From contig NZ_JYJB01000010.1 in the NCBI RefSeq assembly GCF_000956475.1, positions 310,001-374,000 of the forward strand: DNA of 64,000 bases. The letters run 5' to 3'. How positions within the stretch are numbered: the stretch's first letter is position 1; every line of letters begins with the position of its first letter. The position numbers and the translations under genes were made by a program. The stretch is from Microbacterium hydrocarbonoxydans (lineage in GTDB: Bacteria; Actinomycetota; Actinomycetes; Actinomycetales; Microbacteriaceae). Positions 25,501 to 33,339 of this stretch are shown here, one piece after another. The notes under the pieces were generated by a model, which ran no database searches, was not told where the DNA came from, and saw only the letters and a list, made by a program, of their open reading frames with translations.

Positions 25501-25814
25501 CGTTCAACACGAGTCAGACCGGTGGGAACGCGAATACACGGGTCGATGAACTGCTCCGGTTCGGGATGGAGATGTTCAACCGGGCAGACATGTACGTGTC
25601 ACCGTCGAAGCTCTCCAAGCTGGTTCGGCCCGTGCTGCGTGACGCGGGATACGAACGGGCGAGGGCTGAGATCGTGGCCTACTTCGATCGATGCGCCGAA
25701 CGAGAGATCGCATCCTACGAACGCGCGCTGCTCACGTCGAGCATTCACAATATCGCCTATGTGGGCGAAAAGAAGAAAGCTCCCGAAGCCCTGGCCGGCT
25801 ACGGGAGCGAATGA
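25497..25814 (+). CDS. Hypothetical element protein, 105 residues
   Basis: The ATG overlaps the excisionase stop (ATGA). The protein is mostly helical and charged, with FGMEMFNRADMYVSPSKLSK, a segment that suits a DNA- or protein-binding helix bundle, and ends AEREIASYERALLTSSIHN then basic KKKAP. I recognise no family. Translational coupling to xis places it with early element functions. Confidence 0.6.
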   Translation: MTFNTSQTGGNANTRVDELLRFGMEMFNRADMYVSPSKLSKLVRPVLRDAGYERARAEIVAYFDRCAEREIASYERALLTSSIHNIAYVGEKKKAPEALAGYGSE

Positions 25815-25832
25815 CCCCCCTGAAGGAAGATC

Positions 25833-26234
25833 ATGTTCGAAACAACCGTACCGCAGACCGCAGACACACGCACGCTCGACCACTACGCCGAACTTCTCGG
25901 CCTCACCACTGAGCAGGTAGCCCCTGACCCGTGGGCAACCTCAACGTCATTCAGCACCCAAGGCCCGTGCGTCACCCACTCCCACGATCTCGATCCGATA
26001 GCCGGGTTCAACGCGTGCATCACCCGGCTCATTATCGACGGCGAAGCGGGTGCTCCCGAGGTTGCCGTCCGCTGGGGCGACGGCGTGGAGGGGGAGGAGT
26101 TCTATGTCCCTGCCGACAAGATCCCTCACTTGATCGACGCCCTGAGGATCGCCCACGAGCGAGTGAACACCGCACCGAGAATCTTGCGCCGTCCTGTCAC
26201 GGTCGGTATCGAACTCCTGGAGCGGGAAAAGTGA
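25833..26234 (+). CDS. Hypothetical element protein, 133 residues
   Basis: It starts MFETTVPQTAD after a GAAGGAAG ribosome-binding site. The C-terminal half contains RLIIDGEAGAPEVAVRWGDG and FYVPADKIPHLIDALRIA, an alpha/beta pattern with no family I can name. The stop overlaps the GTG start of the next gene. Confidence 0.6.
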   Translation: MFETTVPQTADTRTLDHYAELLGLTTEQVAPDPWATSTSFSTQGPCVTHSHDLDPIAGFNACITRLIIDGEAGAPEVAVRWGDGVEGEEFYVPADKIPHLIDALRIAHERVNTAPRILRRPVTVGIELLEREK

Positions 26235-26668
26235 CTGTTACCGCCGCCGCGCGGCCCGCCCACGGCACAGCGCACAATGCGCTTGAAACGATGCAGGCGA
26301 TCGAAGATCAGCGTGCAGCCCTCGCAGCACGGCAGCAAGAAATCCTCAAGCTGCTCGTATCCGACCTCGAATGGATGGACGTACCTGTCCACCGACTTCG
26401 TGGCCACGGAGTGATGACCATCGTTTCAGACGCCACGCTCGGGGCACGGGTGCACCTGGTCAGGCAATACGAAGAGAACGGCCCGTACAGCAACACGTCG
26501 GCCCACCTCATAGGCGATTGCGGTTGGTACTGCGCTGGCCCCGGAAACATCGTCAAAGGTGGCGGGCGTGCGAGATGCCGCTACCTGTGCGAAGGCGAGT
26601 TCGAGTACATCGGCTCAGTCGAAGCAGACGGCCACACGGAATATCTGTTCTCCCCGGTCACCCGCTAA
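26231..26668 (+). CDS. Hypothetical element protein, 145 residues
   Basis: GTG start overlapping the previous stop (GTGA). Residues 15-50 form a probable coiled coil (LETMQAIEDQRAALAARQQE); the second half is beta-rich with three cysteines (GDCGWYCAGPG and RCRYLCEGEFEY), possibly metal-binding. No known family. A terminator hairpin follows 10 bp after the stop. Confidence 0.6.
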   Translation: MTVTAAARPAHGTAHNALETMQAIEDQRAALAARQQEILKLLVSDLEWMDVPVHRLRGHGVMTIVSDATLGARVHLVRQYEENGPYSNTSAHLIGDCGWYCAGPGNIVKGGGRARCRYLCEGEFEYIGSVEADGHTEYLFSPVTR

Positions 26669-26678
26669 CACGCAAGCT

Positions 26679-26713
26679 CAGTGCCCCTGATCCCCACCGG
26701 ATGAGGGGCACTG
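26679..26713 (+). terminator. Hairpin terminator inside the element
   Basis: CAGTGCCCCT (26679-26688) pairs with AGGGGCACTG (26704-26713), followed by CTCATTT. It closes the first rightward gene block. Confidence 0.8.
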
Positions 26714-26749
26714 CTCATTTAAACGGACACCCCAACGAGAGGGGATGAC

Positions 26750-26905
26750 ATGACTAATCCGAAGGAGACAGCCTCTCAGAGACGGATGCGGGAATTCCGC
26801 GAGGCACAGGAACAGATAGCGGTTGGTCGCCATCGGGCACGAGGGGGTGACGATGAGCATCGGAGCATTCCGCTGGGCGAAGGAACAGGAAGGCCTCAGG
26901 AGTAG
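26750..26905 (+). CDS. Small hypothetical protein, 51 residues
   Basis: The ATG follows GAGAGGGGATGAC and starts MTNPKETASQRRMREFREAQ. The product is basic and helical in its first half, then extended. It overlaps the start of the next gene in another frame by 53 bp, so it may be a leader peptide coupled to that gene rather than a stable protein. Too short for family recognition. Confidence 0.4.
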   Translation: MTNPKETASQRRMREFREAQEQIAVGRHRARGGDDEHRSIPLGEGTGRPQE

Positions 26906-27257
26906 CGAGAAGTTCGTATTGGTGATGATCGCGGATCACTACAACGACGAAGTGCATCGGTCCTGGCCCAGCATCGAACGCCTCGCAGACGAAACCGGCC
27001 TCAACCGCACGACTGTCATGCGGTGCATCAAGGCGCTCGAGACGGGTGGGTTCCTCAAGGTTGAACCGTGGGCGCGCGCATACGACGGCGGGCGGCTCAA
27101 CAACCGCTACTGCCTACCCCTGTACGACGTCGAGTCGAAGCGGGCGAAGCGCCTTCCGGTCTTGTCGCACAAGTACTTCAACAACGAGGGAAAGGTGCGA
27201 TTCGACACCTGGGAGCACACGTACAAGCACGGCGAAGAGATCCCCGCGTACGAATAG
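26853..27257 (+). CDS. Winged-helix replication-initiator-type protein
   Basis: The 134-residue protein matches the HTH_36-type N-terminal domain of phage and plasmid replication proteins: MSIGAFRWAKEQEGLRSSEKF, then SWPSIERLADETGLNRTTVM and IKALETGGFLKVEPW. The rest is short, without helicase or primase motifs. Start ATG 26853 follows GAGGGGGTGACG. It lies directly before three DnaA-box-like sites and three tandem repeats, the standard place for an origin-binding initiator. Replication initiation is inferred from domain and position. Confidence 0.7.
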   Translation: MSIGAFRWAKEQEGLRSSEKFVLVMIADHYNDEVHRSWPSIERLADETGLNRTTVMRCIKALETGGFLKVEPWARAYDGGRLNNRYCLPLYDVESKRAKRLPVLSHKYFNNEGKVRFDTWEHTYKHGEEIPAYE

Positions 27258-27258
27258 T

Positions 27259-27301
27259 TGTGGATAAATGTGTGCAAAACATGTGGATAACCCGTGGACA
27301 A
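27259..27301. promoter_or_regulatory. DnaA-box cluster
   Basis: TGTGGATAA occurs twice exactly (27259-27267 and 27282-27290), the reverse complement of the DnaA box TTATCCACA. A third related site, CGTGGACAA, is at 27293-27301. All share one orientation and begin 1 bp after the initiator stop. Confidence 0.75.
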
Positions 27302-27334
27302 ATCAGCATGCGTCATGAACGTATCAAGGGCACA

Positions 27335-27404
27335 AGTCGCACCACGCCACTAGGGGTAGTCGCACCACGCGACCTAGGGGTAGTGGCACCACGCGACCCT
27401 ATCT
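27335..27404. repeat. Three tandem iterons
   Basis: Near-identical 23-24-bp units start AGTCGCACCACGC at 27335 and 27358 and AGTGGCACCACGC at 27382. The second unit contains GTCGC-ACCAC-GCGAC, a small inverted repeat. Tandem units next to DnaA boxes and an initiator gene indicate an origin of replication. Confidence 0.75.
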
Positions 27405-27436
27405 CTTAGTAACCAACTCAAAAGAAGAAACTCACA

Positions 27437-27457
27437 GCCTCGACTATTCGTCGAGGC
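27437..27457. terminator. Short hairpin before the tiny-gene block
   Basis: GCCTCGAC (27437-27444) pairs with GTCGAGGC (27450-27457) around TATTC, 28 bp before the next start. It could end the origin-region transcript or shape the following leader. Confidence 0.5.
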
Positions 27458-27484
27458 CGGCATATTTCAAGGAAGGATCAGCGC

Positions 27485-27733
27485 ATGGCTGACGTCGTTG
27501 TACCCAATCAGGTCATCGACCGCCTAGAAGCAACAACGGGCGGTCTGTGCACTGCAAACACTCGCAACGGTTCCCGCTGCCGAAACCCGATCTTCTACAG
27601 CCAGCAGTGGTTCTTCGCGGAAACCACCACAGGCGAGCACGTCGCCTTGATGACAGCCGCAGACTTCGAACGCTGGAAAGCCGGATCATGCCCGACCCAC
27701 TACGCGATGTGGTTGGCGAGGAACACAGAATGA
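27485..27733 (+). CDS. Small element protein, 82 residues
   Basis: Starts MADVVVPNQVIDRLEATTGG after AAGGAAGG. Three cysteines (GLCTANTRNGSRCRN and GSCPTHY) with a histidine suggest one zinc site. No family recognised. Its stop overlaps the next ATG (ATGA), beginning a chain of five coupled genes. Confidence 0.6.
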   Translation: MADVVVPNQVIDRLEATTGGLCTANTRNGSRCRNPIFYSQQWFFAETTTGEHVALMTAADFERWKAGSCPTHYAMWLARNTE

Positions 27734-27888
27734 CCGCACCCGCACCACTCAACCTCTCAGCAATGTCATCCGCATGGGACAACCCAACCGCATTCGCTCG
27801 AGAACTGTCGGTGTATTACACCCAGCTCGAAGCATCCGGGCACCGACCCCACGCACACGACTGGACAGAACGAAAGGAAAACGCATGA
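27730..27888 (+). CDS. Small element protein, 52 residues
   Basis: Coupled at both ends by ATGA overlaps. The sequence (AMSSAWDNPTAFARELSVYY then ASGHRPHAHDW) has no recognisable motif. The overlap pattern and conserved frame are the evidence that it is translated. Confidence 0.5.
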   Translation: MTAPAPLNLSAMSSAWDNPTAFARELSVYYTQLEASGHRPHAHDWTERKENA

Positions 27889-28055
27889 CCATCAGAACCG
27901 CCATTTGTTGTGATCGCTGCGACAACGTATTCACCTCCGACCGTCGAGAAGCACGCGGAGAACTAACCAAACGCTCCCATGAGGCCGGATGGAAATCCAT
28001 CGGCGTCAATGGCGTCTGGGAAAACATCTGCGACGAACACGACAGCACCGCATGA
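27885..28055 (+). CDS. Small zinc-ribbon-like element protein, 56 residues
   Basis: Starts MTIRTAICCDRCDNVF, with a CxxC knuckle, and has a later C near WENICDEHD, so a mini zinc finger is plausible. GAAAGGAAAACGC precedes the ATG. It is coupled to both neighbours by ATGA overlaps. Confidence 0.55.
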   Translation: MTIRTAICCDRCDNVFTSDRREARGELTKRSHEAGWKSIGVNGVWENICDEHDSTA

Positions 28056-28198
28056 CCGAGCAGGAACGTATCGCAGCCATCCGACGCGGCACACGCAAAA
28101 CCGAACGACGCGAACGACGATACGTGTCACTGCTACGACGAACCGTCATCATCCTCGACGCGCTCGCAGACGAAATCGAAAAGGAGATTGAGAAATGA
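28052..28198 (+). CDS. Small basic coiled-coil element protein, 48 residues
   Basis: MTEQERIAAIRRGTRKTERR is followed by ILDALADEIEKEIEK; a basic N-terminus and acidic C-terminus suggest an amphipathic helix pair. ATGA overlaps at both ends. Family unknown. Confidence 0.5.
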   Translation: MTEQERIAAIRRGTRKTERRERRYVSLLRRTVIILDALADEIEKEIEK

Positions 28199-28386
28199 CC
28201 GAAGACGAAGCCAAAGAGATCAGCGCACGCAACGGCCTCACACACGACGGCCCGCCGCGAGCTATCACCCGCACCGACCTCAAGACGATGACCCCCCAGC
28301 AGATCATGACCCACCTGAACGCCGGAGATCTCGAAGTCCTACTGGGACGCGCGACCGCCGACACCACCAGCAACGACACGGAGTAA
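28195..28386 (+). CDS. Small element protein, 63 residues
   Basis: Last of the coupled small genes. It contains RTDLKTMTPQQIMTHLNAGD, a helical segment. No family recognised. The next gene follows 4 bp after its stop. Confidence 0.5.
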   Translation: MTEDEAKEISARNGLTHDGPPRAITRTDLKTMTPQQIMTHLNAGDLEVLLGRATADTTSNDTE

Positions 28387-28390
28387 CCAC

Positions 28391-29134
28391 ATGGACACCA
28401 ACCTCGCCCTCCTCACCCACGCCGTCCCCGCAGACCGCATCCCCCAGAAGGTCACCGACGCCAACGCGTTCGCCGAGTACGCCGCCAGAATGGCCGCACA
28501 GCTCGCAGAACGACCCACCATCGACGTCACCGCCATCACCACCAAAGAAGCCCTAGACGCGGCGCTCAAGGCCGCACAGGCCATCCCTGCACATGACGAA
28601 CAGGCAACCATCGCACGACGGGTAGCAGCCCGAGCAGAAGCCGCAATCGAACAAGCGTGGGTCGAATCACTCGCCACCGAAGTCGACCCCACATTCGCCG
28701 AGATCTTCAACGCCACAGCCGCACGATTCACCGCAGCAGCAGAGGCAGCCGGCGACCTCACAGACCACTACCTCGCAGACAAGTACGACCCCGCAGGCGC
28801 ACCACTACGACAGGCCATCGACGAACTCGACACACTCCGCGGACACCGAGATCGCATCGCCTCACTCAGCGGTGAAGCACGGACAGACGTCTACAGCACC
28901 AAGTACACGCAGCACAGCCGAACCCTCTGGATCAAAGATGCCGAGACGTGGCAGAAGTACATCGGTCGTGTCGCCAATGGCGAACCCGTGTGGATCGCAG
29001 CACACCGAGCAGGAGTAGCGATCCGGTGGCAGACGCTCGCCGAACAGCAGGCGCAGCCCATCCCCGCCGCAGTCGCTCGAGCACAGGCCGAGATGACATC
29101 AGTACGAGCATCCACAACAGGCTTCGGCAACTGA
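28391..29134 (+). CDS. Hypothetical element protein, 247 residues
   Basis: A long, mostly helical, Ala-rich protein (AALKAAQAIPAHDEQATIAR and RAEAAIEQAWVESLATEVDP) with a more mixed C-terminal third (YIGRVANGEPVWIAAHRAG). No signal or membrane segment. It is followed by a strong terminator, so it ends the small-gene operon. I cannot assign a family. A structural, scaffold-like or helper-modifying role would fit its place in a satellite but is speculation. Confidence 0.65.
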   Translation: MDTNLALLTHAVPADRIPQKVTDANAFAEYAARMAAQLAERPTIDVTAITTKEALDAALKAAQAIPAHDEQATIARRVAARAEAAIEQAWVESLATEVDPTFAEIFNATAARFTAAAEAAGDLTDHYLADKYDPAGAPLRQAIDELDTLRGHRDRIASLSGEARTDVYSTKYTQHSRTLWIKDAETWQKYIGRVANGEPVWIAAHRAGVAIRWQTLAEQQAQPIPAAVARAQAEMTSVRASTTGFGN

Positions 29135-29148
29135 TCAGACAGCACACA

Positions 29149-29179
29149 CGGGACCGGTCGAGTAGGTGTCGACCGGTCC
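29149..29179 (+). terminator. Hairpin terminator
   Basis: GGGACCGGTCGA (29149-29160) pairs exactly with TCGACCGGTCCC (29168-29179). It ends the small-gene operon. The following 160 bases up to 29340 are C-rich and hold no supported gene. Confidence 0.85.
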
Positions 29180-29340
29180 CGCGGCATGTCCGCAGTGCAA
29201 AGCCACACCCCCTGCCCCGCCCCCCACCTCGACCACCCCACCGCAGACCGCCTGGGAGGGCTTTTCCCTCTTTGGTAGAGCGGAGCGCGTCAGTTTCAGG
29301 GGCTTGAGGCCCGGTGGACAACATGAGAGGAGGTCCGGGA

Positions 29341-29721
29341 ATGGATCTAAGAGAGAGTTTGGGGCCGCGGGGTCAGCGTCTTTGGGACGCGATTCTCGGG
29401 GCTGACGATGGACTCGATGGTGACCAGCACGACCAGGAGCTTGTGGCGGAGACGTGCCGCATCCTGGACGTGATTGATGGGTTGTCGGCTGCGGTGGAGC
29501 GTGACGGAGTGACTGTCACCGGCTCACGAGGTCAGACGGTGGTGCATCCGGCTGTGGCGGAGTTGCGTCAACAGCAGATCGCGTTTTCCCGGTTGATCGC
29601 GCAGCTCAACTTGGATGAGGCCGAGGTGGGCGCGATTCTGTCGGCCCGTGCGGCGTCGGCTAAGAGGGCGGGCCAGAAGCGTTGGCGGGCGTTGAAGGAT
29701 CAGCAGCGTGGTTCTGCGTAG
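29341..29721 (+). CDS. Terminase-small-subunit-like protein
   Basis: The 126-residue protein starts MDLRESLGPRGQRLWDAILG and continues with ETCRILDVIDGLSAAVERDG, HPAVAELRQQQIAFSRLIAQ and a C-terminal KRAGQKRWRALKDQ tail. This pattern (LGPRG.RLW, CRI.D..D.L, R.Q...) resembles small terminase subunits of actinophages, which recognise phage DNA for packaging. GAGAGGAGG precedes the ATG. There is no large subunit nearby, so it would have to work with another phage's terminase. Recognition is by eye and needs a profile search. Confidence 0.6.
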   Translation: MDLRESLGPRGQRLWDAILGADDGLDGDQHDQELVAETCRILDVIDGLSAAVERDGVTVTGSRGQTVVHPAVAELRQQQIAFSRLIAQLNLDEAEVGAILSARAASAKRAGQKRWRALKDQQRGSA

Positions 29722-30046
29722 GAAGCGTGCCCCGTTGCCGGATGGGGTGCCTGCGGAGTTGTTCGATCTGGACAGCCCCGTGTGGGCCTCTGAGAAGCGC
29801 TATGAGACATGGTTGACGGTTCACGGGCTTGTTCGCCATGCGAAGCGAACAGCGGGGCCGGTGGACCGCCACCACGACGGTTTGTGTGCTGTCGCGATCC
29901 AGGCGGGCAGCCACCGGACCTATGGCGCGAGTTCGTACCCGTGGCCGAATCTCGCGTTTCTTGTGCATCTAGGCGTGCCCGTGCACGCGCGGCGCGGCGA
30001 GAGCAGCGCACGTGCTCGGCACGATGGCTTTTTGCGCACGCTCTGA
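29708..30046 (+). CDS. Hypothetical element protein, 112 residues
   Basis: GTG start inside the terminase-like gene, a 14-bp overlap. The product is basic (LRRKRAPLPDGVPAELF, then TAGPVDRHHDGLCAVAIQAG). No known family or nuclease motif. It lies in the slot where phages often encode a small nuclease or portal-adjacent gene. A T-rich terminator follows. Confidence 0.5.
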   Translation: MVLRRKRAPLPDGVPAELFDLDSPVWASEKRYETWLTVHGLVRHAKRTAGPVDRHHDGLCAVAIQAGSHRTYGASSYPWPNLAFLVHLGVPVHARRGESSARARHDGFLRTL

Positions 30047-30067
30047 CAATCAATTTCAAGCAATCAA

Positions 30068-30103
30068 CGGCTAGATCCCTTTGCGGGATGGGGCCGTTTT
30101 TTT
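30068..30103 (+). terminator. Rho-independent terminator with T-run
   Basis: CGGC...ATCCC pairs with GGGAT...GCCG (30068-30079 with 30085-30096), followed by seven T. It is the only classical T-run terminator in the element. Confidence 0.85.
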
Positions 30104-30124
30104 ATGCCTTCAGGACGGGTGGAT

Positions 30125-30430
30125 ATGGATAAGCACGAAGAGGTTTCGGCAATTGCTGATCGGTTGATCGATGCTTTTGTGAATCGAGCGGGTTCAGAAG
30201 ATGCGCGAAACATTCTCACCGAGTATGCCGACAAAGAGGATGACGGCGATAGGCAAGTGGTCGCACTCGCTCGGTTGGTTATGAAATTGGCCGAACGGGC
30301 GGCAGATGCAACCACAGTGTATGACATTTGGTCGCCGGAACGTCCGATCGTGCCGGAGAAGATCAATCGCCTTACTGCGCTTGTTTTCGATGCGGGCATT
30401 CGGTGGGGCGAGGAATCGAAGAAACACTAG
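30125..30430 (+). CDS. Hypothetical element protein, 101 residues
   Basis: The ATG at 30125 follows GGACGGG; an in-frame ATG at 30104 lies on the terminator T-run and is less likely. The protein is acidic and helical (MDKHEEVSAIADRLIDAFVN, EYADKEDDGDRQVVALAR). It is lower in GC than the host. It lies 9 bp before the tape measure gene and is probably co-expressed. It is not a recognisable tail assembly chaperone. Confidence 0.55.
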   Translation: MDKHEEVSAIADRLIDAFVNRAGSEDARNILTEYADKEDDGDRQVVALARLVMKLAERAADATTVYDIWSPERPIVPEKINRLTALVFDAGIRWGEESKKH

Positions 30431-30439
30431 GGGGTCAAT

Positions 30440-33253
30440 ATGGGCGAACGGGTTACCGCGGTAATTCTCGAAGCGGATATCACGAACTACGAGAACGCGA
30501 TGAATAGGGCGGCGGGTTCGACTAAGAACCTGTCCGCTGAGGGTAAGAAGCTGGCGGAAACGCATCGGGCTATGACCACGATTGGTTCGGGCATGCTTGT
30601 CGCTGGTGCGGCGGTCGCTGCGGGTGTCGGCATGGCGATTGCAAAGTTTGCCGAGTTCGATCAGGCGATGTCGTTTGTGGCGGCTACGGGCGATGATGCC
30701 CGGTCGAACATGGAAGCGTTGCGGGATGCCGCCTTGGATGCGGGTGCGAAGACCGTGTTTTCTGCCACGGAGTCTGCGAATGCGATCGAGGAACTGGCGA
30801 AGGCCGGTCTGTCTGCGAAGGACATTCTGGGCGGCGGGCTGAAGGGTTCGCTGGATCTCGCTGCTGCTGGTGGTCTTGATGTGGCGGATGCTGCGGGTAT
30901 CGCGGCTACGGCGTTGAAGGTGTTCAACCTTCAGGGGTCGGACATGGGGCATGTTGCGGATCTGCTTGCGGCCGGTGCAGGCAAGGCGATGGGTGACGTC
31001 TCGGACCTGGGTATGGCTCTTCAGCAGAGCGGTCAGGTGGCTGCGGCTACTGGTTTGACGATTGAGGAGACGACGGCGACCCTGGCGGCGTTCGCGTCTC
31101 AGGGCTTGCTTGGGTCGGATGCGGGTACGTCGTTCAAGACGATGTTGCAGCGTCTCACGCCGCAGTCTGCTGAGGCTGCGGCGAAGATGAAGGAACTCGG
31201 GTTCACGGCGTTCGATGCGACGGGCAAGTTCGTCGGCATGGAGCAGGTTCAGAAGAACCTTCAGGCGTCGTTGAAGGGTCTGACGGATGAGCAGCGTAAC
31301 TCTGCTCTGGCGACGATCTTCGGTGCGGATGCTGTGCGTGGCGCGAACGTGCTGTACAACGACGGCATTGTCTCGATTGGGCGGTGGACTGACGCGGTGA
31401 ACGATCAGGGTTTCGCGGCAGATACTGCCAAGGAACGTATTGACAACCTGATGGGTGACTGGGAGCAGTTCACTGGGGCGTTGGATACGGCCTTCATCAG
31501 CATGGGCGAGGGGGCTAATGGACCGCTGCGTGATCTGATCCAGGGTCTTACTGGCCTGGTTGATGGCTTCAACGATCTTCCTGAGGGCGGCAAGCAGGCG
31601 GTTCTTTGGGTCGGTCTTGTGACGGCTGGCGTGGGCCTTCTGGGCGGTGGCGCTCTGGTTGCGATCCCCAAGCTTGCGGCTTTGAAGATCGCGTTGGATA
31701 CGCTGAGTATTACGGGCGCGTCTACTCGTGCTGGCCTGTTGCGATTCGCGTCGTTCTTGACGGGGCCGTGGGGTATCGCGATCGTTGCGGCCACTACTGC
31801 GGTGATGGCGTTGACGTCCATGCAGGACAAGTTGCGTACGTCGACTGAGGCTTTCCAGAACGTCATCAAGAACGCGAAGGGTGTGGATGAGCTGTTCAAC
31901 GCGGCTGATTCCGCGTTGCCGGTGTTCTCGCAGTTGGAGGAAGCGACGAAGGACGCGAAGACGTTCAAGGAGAACCTTGACATCATCGCGCACAACGACT
32001 TTCTACGTGGTCTGCGTGGTGAGACAAGCCAGTTGTCTGCATCGTTGACGACGATCGGTGAAGAACTGTCGAAGACGGCTCAGGAGGATGCGCCCGCTGC
32101 GGCGAAGTCATTCAAGATGCTGGCCGATCAGATGCAGTTGTCGAAGCATGAGCAGATCGATTTGCTGAATGCGATGAAGCCGTATCGGGATGAGTTGGTG
32201 AAGCTCGCCAACGCACAGGACGTTGATGTGACGACCAAGGGCGACCAAATTGACATGAACGCTCTCCTCAGGTTCGCGCTCGACGGTGCCACCACCGCAA
32301 CAGGCTCAGCTTCCCGCGCAACTCAAGACCTTGAGGCTGCTGCGGCTGAGGCTGTGGGCACTCTCGATGACATGAAGCGTGCTCTGGATGACGTGGCGGG
32401 GACGGCCATTTCGATGGCTGAGGCACATGACAGTGCGCTGTCTGCGATCAATGGGCTTGTGGATGCGGCGGCGGCTGAGGGCGTGACCTTGGATGGCACG
32501 AACGATGCGTCGATCCGGTTCCGTGACTCTGTCCGTGAGGTGGAGCAGGCGCATCGCGATTCGGCTGCGGCGATCCTCGAGAACGGCGGGACGCTTGCTG
32601 CTGCACAGTCTGAGTGGCAGGCGGGCCGCGAGAAGGTCATTGAGATGCGTGTGGCGATGGGGGAGTCGCGGGAGGAAGCAATCAATTGGGCGAATCAGAA
32701 TCTTGGTTCGGCTGAGCAGGTTGTGGGTGCGATGGCGGATGTGTCTACGGCTGTCAACGCGGTCCCGGATAACAAGAACATCAACATCACGCTGTCTGGT
32801 AGTGCGGTGGCGATCTCGCAGATTCAGGCGATCAACGCACAGTTGGACAGTCTGCCGCAGTACAAGGGCATCACGGTTGGTGTGAATGGTGGCGTGTCGG
32901 GTCTGGAAACGGGTGGGCTGCTGACGTATAAGCAGTTCGCGAATGGTGGCATGAACTCGGGTATCTATCCGGGTGGTGCGGAGATCCATAAGTTCGCTGA
33001 ACGGACGTTGCCGTGGGAGGCGTACATCTCGCCTAAGTCGGATCAGCGTCAGCAGAACTATGGGACGTGGATGGAGGTCGGCAACCGACTGGGATTCATG
33101 CAGTCTCAGCCCGCATCTACCAACAGTGCACCGATCTACAACCTGACCGGCGACATCTACGGGCAAGACCCTGAAGAGATCGCCCGCGAGGTCAACAAGC
33201 AGATCAGCCGTGGCGTCAGGACCGCGGGCATTCGAAAGACAGTAGGTGACTGA
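30440..33253 (+). CDS. Phage tail tape measure protein
   Basis: The 937-residue protein sets tail length in long-tailed phages. Residues 1-300 form the PhageMin_Tail domain (AKFAEFDQAMSFVAATGDD, FSATESANAIEELAKAGLS, GSDAGTSFKTMLQRL). Hydrophobic stretches lie near 48-70, 385-407 and 440-460, and the rest is coiled coil. The C-terminus (NLTGDIYGQDPEEIAREVNK) is a normal tape measure end, so the gene is intact. Length would predict a tail of roughly 140 nm by the usual 1.5 angstrom-per-residue rule. No other tail gene accompanies it. AGGGGGT precedes the ATG, and a terminator follows. Confidence 0.93.
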   Translation: MGERVTAVILEADITNYENAMNRAAGSTKNLSAEGKKLAETHRAMTTIGSGMLVAGAAVAAGVGMAIAKFAEFDQAMSFVAATGDDARSNMEALRDAALDAGAKTVFSATESANAIEELAKAGLSAKDILGGGLKGSLDLAAAGGLDVADAAGIAATALKVFNLQGSDMGHVADLLAAGAGKAMGDVSDLGMALQQSGQVAAATGLTIEETTATLAAFASQGLLGSDAGTSFKTMLQRLTPQSAEAAAKMKELGFTAFDATGKFVGMEQVQKNLQASLKGLTDEQRNSALATIFGADAVRGANVLYNDGIVSIGRWTDAVNDQGFAADTAKERIDNLMGDWEQFTGALDTAFISMGEGANGPLRDLIQGLTGLVDGFNDLPEGGKQAVLWVGLVTAGVGLLGGGALVAIPKLAALKIALDTLSITGASTRAGLLRFASFLTGPWGIAIVAATTAVMALTSMQDKLRTSTEAFQNVIKNAKGVDELFNAADSALPVFSQLEEATKDAKTFKENLDIIAHNDFLRGLRGETSQLSASLTTIGEELSKTAQEDAPAAAKSFKMLADQMQLSKHEQIDLLNAMKPYRDELVKLANAQDVDVTTKGDQIDMNALLRFALDGATTATGSASRATQDLEAAAAEAVGTLDDMKRALDDVAGTAISMAEAHDSALSAINGLVDAAAAEGVTLDGTNDASIRFRDSVREVEQAHRDSAAAILENGGTLAAAQSEWQAGREKVIEMRVAMGESREEAINWANQNLGSAEQVVGAMADVSTAVNAVPDNKNINITLSGSAVAISQIQAINAQLDSLPQYKGITVGVNGGVSGLETGGLLTYKQFANGGMNSGIYPGGAEIHKFAERTLPWEAYISPKSDQRQQNYGTWMEVGNRLGFMQSQPASTNSAPIYNLTGDIYGQDPEEIAREVNKQISRGVRTAGIRKTVGD

Positions 33254-33257
33254 CCCG

Positions 33258-33306
33258 AGGTGTACATACACCTCAAGGCCCGTCCTAGCTTCGGCTGGGG
33301 CGGGCC
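33258..33306 (+). terminator. Double hairpin terminator after the tape measure gene
   Basis: AGGTGT/ACACCT (33258-33273) is followed by a longer stem starting GGCCCG (33277) and ending CGGGCC (33306) around a TTCG loop, then TTTC. The remaining 160 bp to attR contain only recombination sites. Confidence 0.8.
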
Positions 33307-33339
33307 TTTCTGCGTTCACGGGGGGTGCACCTCGAGGCC

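Noticed and set aside
27335..27404. CRISPR array
   Set aside because: The three repeats are contiguous with no spacers, and no cas gene is near; they are iterons.
29166..29405. 79-codon frame and a 30-codon frame in the gap before the terminase-like gene
   Set aside because: The first starts inside a terminator hairpin and overlaps the next gene; the second has no ribosome-binding site. The stretch is C-rich and probably untranslated.
30194..31993. 599-codon minus-strand frame opposite the tape measure gene
   Set aside because: Arg/His-rich shadow of the tape measure coding strand; no ribosome-binding site or motif.
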